Positions 6,079 through 9,948 of a stretch of 9,948 nt of DNA are shown here, piece by piece. Position numbers and translations under genes: made by a program. Position 1 is the stretch's first letter, and each line of letters starts with the position of its first letter. Source of the DNA: an uncultured Eubacteriales bacterium (GTDB lineage Bacteria; Bacillota; Clostridia; Oscillospirales; CAG-272); the NCBI GenBank assembly GCA_934503195.1, contig CAKSVM010000103.1, positions 1-9,948 of the forward strand, written 5' to 3'. Below the pieces are notes generated by a model. The model saw only the letters and a program-made list of their open reading frames with translations. It did not search any database and was not told the DNA's origin.

Positions 6079-6357
6079 TCACGCCAGATGCTCGTCGAGT
6101 ATATTCTTAAGAGCCGCCATCGAGCTGCTGTGCGCTCTCGCCACTCTGATCGCCTTGCGCTTCGCCTCTCCGAGTGCGTAGTGTACCATTTTATGCGAGA
6201 CTGTATTCGTGAAAAGCACAAGAAGATCGGGATTTCCGAGATCCTTCATCGCGGTCTCCATCTTCGGATAGATCTTCGACTTGCAGTTATACGCGTCACA
6301 GAGTTCCTTGTATCTGCGAACCATACATTCATTTCCGCCGACTATTACGACGCTCAT
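6079..6357 (-). CDS. DUF2325 domain protein
   Basis: Small uncharacterised protein of 92 aa consisting of a single DUF2325 domain. The N-terminal strand and glycine loop MSVVIVGGNECMVRRYKEL resembles a nucleotide- or ligand-binding Rossmann-like start. LLVLFTNTVSHKMVHYAL (45-62) and the C-terminal HSSSMAALKNIL (76-87) are hallmarks of the family. The ribosome site AAGGAGG (6369-6363) is perfect, 5 bases from the ATG. It is the first gene of the operon, separated by one base from DUF3793, so the two products are probably made in equal amounts and may interact. No biochemical function is known to me. Confidence 0.9.
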   Translation of the reverse strand: MSVVIVGGNECMVRRYKELCDAYNCKSKIYPKMETAMKDLGNPDLLVLFTNTVSHKMVHYALGEAKRKAIRVARAHSSSMAALKNILDEHLA

Positions 6358-6371
6358 TTGTTCCTCCTTCT

Positions 6372-6425
6372 CGGTTACCCTATGCTAACCGGGCGTTTTT
6401 TGAATAGCGGCTCACAAAGAGCCGC
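6372..6425 (-). promoter_or_regulatory. Structured leader of the DUF2325 operon
   Basis: The mRNA leader, about 110 bases from the promoter to the ATG, contains two hairpins. GCGGCTC (6407-6413) pairs perfectly with GAGCCGC (6419-6425), and CGGTTA (6372-6377) pairs with TAACCG (6386-6391), the second ending two bases before the AAGGAGG ribosome site. An A6 stretch lies between them on the mRNA. Neither hairpin has a T-run that would make it an attenuator. A regulatory role is possible; I match it to no known riboswitch. Confidence 0.4.
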
Positions 6426-6476
6426 CTTGCCGACTTTTTCCGACCGTTCCGTTTTCCGGAATCTGATCTTGCAATT

Positions 6477-6505
6477 ATTATACCACGATTCGGTTTACGG
6501 CTCGA
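6477..6505 (-). promoter_or_regulatory. Promoter of the DUF2325-DUF3793-flavodoxin operon
   Basis: On the minus strand TATAAT (6482-6477) is preceded by TGG, giving an extended -10 (TGGTATAAT). The -35 region 17 bases upstream (TCGAGC) is poor, which is tolerable with an extended -10. It resembles the ferredoxin promoter (TGGTACAAT). It lies between the AraC stop codon and the operon, so the operon is not read only from the AraC gene. No clear Fur-type palindrome is seen. Confidence 0.65.
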
Positions 6506-6544
6506 CTCTGAAAAGACGCCGATTGAATCCGTTCGGACAGAGAT

Positions 6545-7456
6545 TCACTGTTTGTCCGGATCGAAATTTATGAGATGATCCCTGTACGCGCTCGGAGTCT
6601 GCCCGGTGACCTTCGAAAAGAGCCTCGTGAAATAATGCTGATCCTCAAATCCAAGCTCGTACGCGACCTCCTTGACGCTGAGCGTCCGGTCGCGGAAGAA
6701 AAGCTCCTTCGCACAGTTTATGCGGTAGGTGAGAATATACGCCTTCGGCGTCATTCCAAGCTCGGTGCGGAAGACACGGATAAGATGCTGACGCGAAAAA
6801 TTGCTGACCGCGCAGAGATCGTCCAGTGTTATATTCTCCTTGCTGTGAAGTCTTATGTAAGCGAAGACTTTGCGGAGCTTCTTGTTCGGCGAGACCGGGC
6901 GGGTCATAAGCTCGGTGTTCTCGCGCAGAGCGGCCTCGGCGGCCTGCATCAGGAGTCTGGCCGCCAGAAGCGAGAGCTTCGTCGGACTCTCGGCGTGGTC
7001 GCGGACGGCGGTTTTTATCGCCTCGTCGTAGATTCCGAGAACCTCGTCGATCATCAGCGAAAGGTCGGTCATGATCCGCAGATAATATTCATGACCGCTC
7101 TGAGCCTCGCCGCGGAACGCGGTCTCGGCGTGAGACTGCTTCTGAAGTGCCATCGCCTCGGCGGCCGTCGCGTCGTCGCAGAGTTCGGTGTCGTCGCGGA
7201 AATGGATATGAAAATAGTAGAGCGAACACATCTCGTTTCCGATCGGCTGTCTCAGATAGTGATGCCCGGCCGGGATTATGATGAGACTTCCCGGCGAGAG
7301 CAGATATTCCTCGCCGTCCATCGTAATACGGCAGTGTCCGTCCGAGCAGAAGATCAGAAGCGTGTCGTGGTCGACGATCTGCCAGACCGTGCGTCTTTTG
7401 ACCATATATACGCTCGTGACGTCGACGAGCCTTCCGAGATTTATCCTGATGTACAT
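6545..7456 (-). CDS. AraC-family transcriptional regulator with N-terminal cupin
   Basis: DNA-binding regulator of 303 aa. Residues about 28-90 form a cupin-type sensor (LLIFCSDGHCRITMDGEEYLL, then SPGSLIIIPAGHHY), which in this family binds a sugar or similar effector. A helical linker follows, and residues about 195-292 hold the paired helix-turn-helix. The first HTH covers TLDDLCAVSNFSRQHLIRVF, and the second VKEVAYELGFEDQHYFTRLF, ending in the typical TGQTPSAYR. The frame is open to ATG 7531, but that ATG lies only 4 bases after the -10 box. The start at 7456 is preceded by GGAGG (7471-7467) and is preferred. It is divergent from two Gfo/Idh/MocA genes, which it most likely controls along with itself. 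Confidence 0.93.
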   Translation of the reverse strand: MYIRINLGRLVDVTSVYMVKRRTVWQIVDHDTLLIFCSDGHCRITMDGEEYLLSPGSLIIIPAGHHYLRQPIGNEMCSLYYFHIHFRDDTELCDDATAAEAMALQKQSHAETAFRGEAQSGHEYYLRIMTDLSLMIDEVLGIYDEAIKTAVRDHAESPTKLSLLAARLLMQAAEAALRENTELMTRPVSPNKKLRKVFAYIRLHSKENITLDDLCAVSNFSRQHLIRVFRTELGMTPKAYILTYRINCAKELFFRDRTLSVKEVAYELGFEDQHYFTRLFSKVTGQTPSAYRDHLINFDPDKQ

Positions 7457-7535
7457 AGCCTTTTTACCTCCGGACAAGCGATTTTCGCTGAAGATGTTAA
7501 TTTTGTCCACACACTTATTCTTTTCGTCCATTCCT

Positions 7536-7564
7536 ATTATAGCACAAAAGTGATAAAATGTAAA
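7536..7564 (-). promoter_or_regulatory. araC-type gene promoter
   Basis: On the minus strand TTTACA (7564-7559) and TATAAT (7541-7536) are spaced by 17 bases, with TG one base before the -10 (TGCTATAAT). This is a near-consensus sigma-A promoter. The leader to the ATG at 7456 is about 70 bases and includes a small AGCGA/TCGCT hairpin just before the ribosome site. Confidence 0.75.
7543..7559 (+). promoter_or_regulatory. Possible divergent promoter and operator for the oxidoreductase operon
   Basis: On the plus strand TGATAAAAT (7551-7559) could be an extended -10 for the oxidoreductase genes, about 38 bases before the ATG at 7598; no good -35 is seen. It lies within the spacer of the opposite promoter and includes a short inverted repeat CAC-AAAA-GTG (7543-7552). 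Transcription in the two directions would therefore compete, or be switched by the AraC protein. A weak -35 is usual for activator-dependent promoters. Low certainty. Confidence 0.35.
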
Positions 7565-7597
7565 TACCGGATTTCAAGAAAAGGCAGGTAAATTTTT

Positions 7598-8692
7598 ATG
7601 TCAAAGAAACAATGGAAGGTCGCCGTCATCGGATGCGGAATGTTCGCAAACGGCGTCTATCTCCCGAACATCTCCCGTGAGGCGAACGCGGTTCTCGTCG
7701 GCTGCGCCGACATCGTCTTTGAGCGCGCCGAGGCCGCGTGCAGGCGTTTCGGCTGTCCGAACGCCTATCACGACGTCTACGAGCTGATTGAAAAATGCGA
7801 TTTCGACATCGCGATCGACGCGGCGTCGATTCAGGCTCACCATGAGATCAACATGGCAATTCTGAATGCCGGAAAGCATCTCATCTCTCAGAAGCCGGCC
7901 GCGCCGACCGTCGAAAAGCTCACCGAGCAGATAAAGCTCGCCGAGTCGAAAGGGCTGAAATTCGCCTGCGCGCCGATCCATCCGATGCGCTACGACCTGA
8001 ATTTCGCGAAGCAACTGATAGCTGACGGCGCGATCGGACGCGCTTATTACGCCAAGTGCAATATGTCGCACGGCGGACCCGAGTATTTCCAGTACCGCGA
8101 CGCCGACCCGAGCTGGTTCTACGAGCCGGGCGCGGGAGCTTTGGTCGACATGGGCGTTCACGGACTTCAGATCGTGACGTCGATCTTCGGCGCGGCTGAG
8201 AGCGTCGCCTGCACGGCGATAGTCTCGACTCCCGAGCGCGAGATACGCTCGGGCGCGTTTGACGGAAAGAAGATAAAATCCGACAAGATCCCCGATCAGT
8301 ATCTGATCACGCTGAGATTCCCTGGAAACCGCATGGCTCTGGTCGACAGCGGATTCTCACAGAAAGCGTCGCGCGCGCCGCAGCTCGAGATCTTCGGCGA
8401 CGAGGGAACGCTCGCCTTCACAAAGCCATATATGACGAATCCGCGTCCTGAGCTCTACACTGACTGCCCCGAGCGCGGAATGCGCGGCTGGATGACTCCC
8501 GAGGAATGGGTCAAGCCGCAGAAGCGGCTCATGAGCCAGTGCTGCATCTTAGGCGACCTCGTCTCGGCGATCGAAAACGACACAGTTCCTGTGCTTTCGG
8601 CCTATCACGCCCGCCACGTGCTTGAGATCATGTGCAAAATCCCCGAGGCGATCGAGACCGGGGCGACGATAAAGCTCACAACCACATTCTGA
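7598..8692 (+). CDS. Gfo/Idh/MocA family oxidoreductase
   Basis: NAD(P)-dependent oxidoreductase of 364 aa, typical family length, probably acting on a sugar, inositol or sugar acid in the cytoplasm. The N-terminal Rossmann domain starts KVAVIGCGMFANGVYLP (7-23) with the GxGxxx(A/G) loop, and ADIVFERAE follows at the second strand. The family EKP motif is present as QKP with Lys99. The C-terminal alpha/beta domain has DPSWFYEPGAGALVDMGVHGLQI, with the conserved Asp184 and His188 of DxGxH. It begins after an AAGGCAGG ribosome site and is followed 13 bases later by a second, divergent paralogue. It lies opposite an AraC gene, so it is likely induced by its substrate. The family is certain; the substrate is unknown. 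Confidence 0.93.
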   Translation: MSKKQWKVAVIGCGMFANGVYLPNISREANAVLVGCADIVFERAEAACRRFGCPNAYHDVYELIEKCDFDIAIDAASIQAHHEINMAILNAGKHLISQKPAAPTVEKLTEQIKLAESKGLKFACAPIHPMRYDLNFAKQLIADGAIGRAYYAKCNMSHGGPEYFQYRDADPSWFYEPGAGALVDMGVHGLQIVTSIFGAAESVACTAIVSTPEREIRSGAFDGKKIKSDKIPDQYLITLRFPGNRMALVDSGFSQKASRAPQLEIFGDEGTLAFTKPYMTNPRPELYTDCPERGMRGWMTPEEWVKPQKRLMSQCCILGDLVSAIENDTVPVLSAYHARHVLEIMCKIPEAIETGATIKLTTTF

Positions 8693-8705
8693 GAGGAGAA
8701 AATTC

Positions 8706-9788
8706 ATGTTACGCTGCGCGATTTTCGGAATCGAACATATGCACATCTCATCGCTCTGGGGCTCGCTTTCAAGGCTTCCGGAGGAGGTCAGCTTCATCGG
8801 ATGGGCGGATTCGCCCTGTCCCGACGATCAGGATCATGAAAAAAAGGCGAGAATGTCTCTCGCCGGAGGATTTGACAAGCTGAAATATTATCCCGACTGG
8901 CTCGGACTCGCCGCAGAGCATCCCGACCTCGCGCTTGTCTGCACCGACAACGCCGCGCACGCCGAGGTCGCCTGCAAGCTGATGTCGATGGGAATCTCGG
9001 TCGTACTCGAAAAACCGATGGCCTCGACCTACGCCGACGCCAAGAAAATTTACGACACGGCGCGTCAGATCGACGTAAGACTCGCGGTCAACTGGCCGAT
9101 CGCGTGGTTTCCTTCCTTCAACAAAGCGAAGGAACTCTGCAACGATGGGCGGATCGGACAGATAATGCGCGTCACCTACCGCAGTCCCGCGACATGGGGG
9201 CCATTCTCCTACTCGAAGGACGGAGTTCTCCCGTCTGTCGATGAGCTTGAAAAGACATGGTGGTACCGCCACGAGCGCGGCGGCGGATCGATTCTCGACT
9301 ACGCCTGCTACGGAACCGCGCTCTCGACATGGTTCTTCGGAAGAAGAGCGAAATCCGCGTGGGGAGTCATGAACTCATTCAGTCCCGAAGCGAAGGAGAC
9401 CGGAGTCGAGGACTTCTCGGCAATGCTCTACGATTTCGGCGGAGGAATCGGACTTCTCGAAGGCTCATGGTCGACCTACAACAGCGGCGAGGTTCCGTCC
9501 GGGCCGATAATCCACGGAACCGAGGGAACAATCGTCTGCGACCGCCACTCAAATCTCGTGAAGCTCTACACCGGGAAGTCGCATACCCACACCGCGCCGT
9601 CAGAGGTCTTCGAATGCCCGGCGTCGCTGCCCGGACTGAATTTCGGGCGGAACATCGTCGATCATCTGACCTCCGGCGCGCCGCTCCACCCGCTTCTCGA
9701 GCCTTCGCTTAATCTCTCGGTCATGGCCGCGCTTGAAGCCGGAAGAAGCTCGGCAAACGGCGGCGGGGTGAAGGTCGAGGGAAACTGA
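8706..9788 (+). CDS. Gfo/Idh/MocA family oxidoreductase, divergent subfamily
   Basis: Second oxidoreductase of 360 aa with an AGGAG ribosome site 8 bases before the ATG, co-transcribed with the preceding gene. The EKP motif is intact (LEKPMAST, Lys103). Two features differ from the usual family pattern. The first nucleotide loop reads FGIEHMHISSLWG (7-19) rather than GxGxxG. The C-terminal DxGxH position reads GGGSILDYACYG (192-203), with Tyr202 where His is normal. Both are seen in some Gfo/Idh/MocA subfamilies, so the protein is probably active but with different substrate or cofactor handling. It may act in sequence with, or form a heteromer with, its neighbour. No terminator is visible after the stop. 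Confidence 0.9.
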   Translation: MLRCAIFGIEHMHISSLWGSLSRLPEEVSFIGWADSPCPDDQDHEKKARMSLAGGFDKLKYYPDWLGLAAEHPDLALVCTDNAAHAEVACKLMSMGISVVLEKPMASTYADAKKIYDTARQIDVRLAVNWPIAWFPSFNKAKELCNDGRIGQIMRVTYRSPATWGPFSYSKDGVLPSVDELEKTWWYRHERGGGSILDYACYGTALSTWFFGRRAKSAWGVMNSFSPEAKETGVEDFSAMLYDFGGGIGLLEGSWSTYNSGEVPSGPIIHGTEGTIVCDRHSNLVKLYTGKSHTHTAPSEVFECPASLPGLNFGRNIVDHLTSGAPLHPLLEPSLNLSVMAALEAGRSSANGGGVKVEGN

Positions 9789-9876
9789 AAAAATCAATGC
9801 GATGCAAGGCTGAAATCACCTAGGAAGTGTCAGCACAGTTAATATCATTGATCAAAGTAACTCCCGACAAGTTTTA

Positions 9877-9948
9877 AGGCAATACCGCATAATTCTAAGC
9901 GCGTAGGATGCGCACGACTTGCTCCGCAAGTCGTCAGATTATTTCGTC
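9877..9948 (+). mobile_element. Left end of a repeat or MITE-like element, cut by the window edge
   Basis: After TA at 9875-9876 the sequence AGGCAATACCGCATAATTCTAAGC begins abruptly. It is followed by a GCGC-flanked segment (9899-9913) and a perfect 9-bp hairpin 9914-9922 with 9926-9934 (ACGACTTGC, loop TCC). It begins TAAGGcAAtaC, much like the MITE at 4627 (TAAGGAAACGC), suggesting a related TA-flanked family. No open frame is visible and the other end is outside the window. The hairpin is seen directly; the mobile-element call is a guess from the similarity. Confidence 0.35.

Noticed and set aside
6078..6221. 48-residue N-terminal extension of DUF3793
   Set aside because: It overlaps DUF2325 and is Arg/Ser-rich antisense-like sequence; the family begins near the ATG at 6077.
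6372..6400. Plus-strand terminator from CGGTTA...TAACCG followed by T6
   Set aside because: The T-run is four bases beyond a weak 6-bp stem, and no plus-strand gene ends there; it reads better as part of the minus-strand leader.
7457..7531. Upstream ATG start for the AraC regulator
   Set aside because: It begins 4 bases after the TATAAT box with no ribosome site, while the ATG at 7456 has GGAGG at the right distance.
6575..7591. 338-codon open frame on the plus strand
   Set aside because: It is antisense to the clear AraC-family gene and lacks any motif; an antisense shadow.

Overview
The window looks like a chromosomal segment of a fairly GC-rich, strictly anaerobic Bacillota of the class Clostridia, probably a gut Oscillospirales- or Christensenellales-type organism. 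The evidence is an 8-Cys clostridial 2[4Fe-4S] ferredoxin, a short-chain flavodoxin, a TatD-associated-type radical SAM protein, paired DUF2325/DUF3793 proteins that are typical of clostridia, strong AAGGAGG-type ribosome sites and extended -10 (TGN-TATAAT) promoters. No database search was possible; family names rest on recognised motifs.

Layout, left to right. (1) Positions 11-91 hold a run of GC-rich hairpins. (2) A minus-strand operon covers 3342-187: a 501-aa deacetylase/glycoside-hydrolase-like barrel protein, a 201-aa radical SAM protein coupled to it by an ATGA overlap, and an SGNH/GDSL esterase. It ends at a strong terminator at 154-181. (3) A separate minus-strand ferredoxin gene (3445-3618) has its own promoter and terminator. 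(4) Positions 3733-4998 are a gene graveyard on the minus strand. A GH20 beta-hexosaminidase remnant carries stops, a frameshift and a roughly 92-bp MITE-like insertion. It runs straight into a remnant of a radical SAM/SPASM peptide maturase, followed by an internally deleted PqqD. The last two still share an ATGA overlap, so they were once a PqqE/PqqD-like peptide-modification cassette. (5) A minus-strand operon 6357-5058 encodes DUF2325, DUF3793 and flavodoxin, with an extended -10 promoter and a structured leader. (6) An AraC-family regulator (7456-6545, minus) is divergent from two Gfo/Idh/MocA oxidoreductases (7598-9788, plus), an arrangement typical of a locally regulated sugar or polyol catabolic module. 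(7) The right edge (9877-9948) looks like the start of another TA-flanked repeat or mobile element.

The living genes suggest carbohydrate handling (SGNH esterase, barrel hydrolase or deacetylase, two NAD(P)-dependent sugar oxidoreductases under AraC control) beside low-potential electron carriers (ferredoxin, flavodoxin). The main non-obvious content is the decayed GH20 + rSAM/SPASM + PqqD block, which a standard gene caller would report as one spurious protein of about 231 aa. I see no convincing intact novel defence or RiPP system. The least-described intact units are the barrel protein/radical SAM/SGNH operon and the DUF2325-DUF3793-flavodoxin operon.
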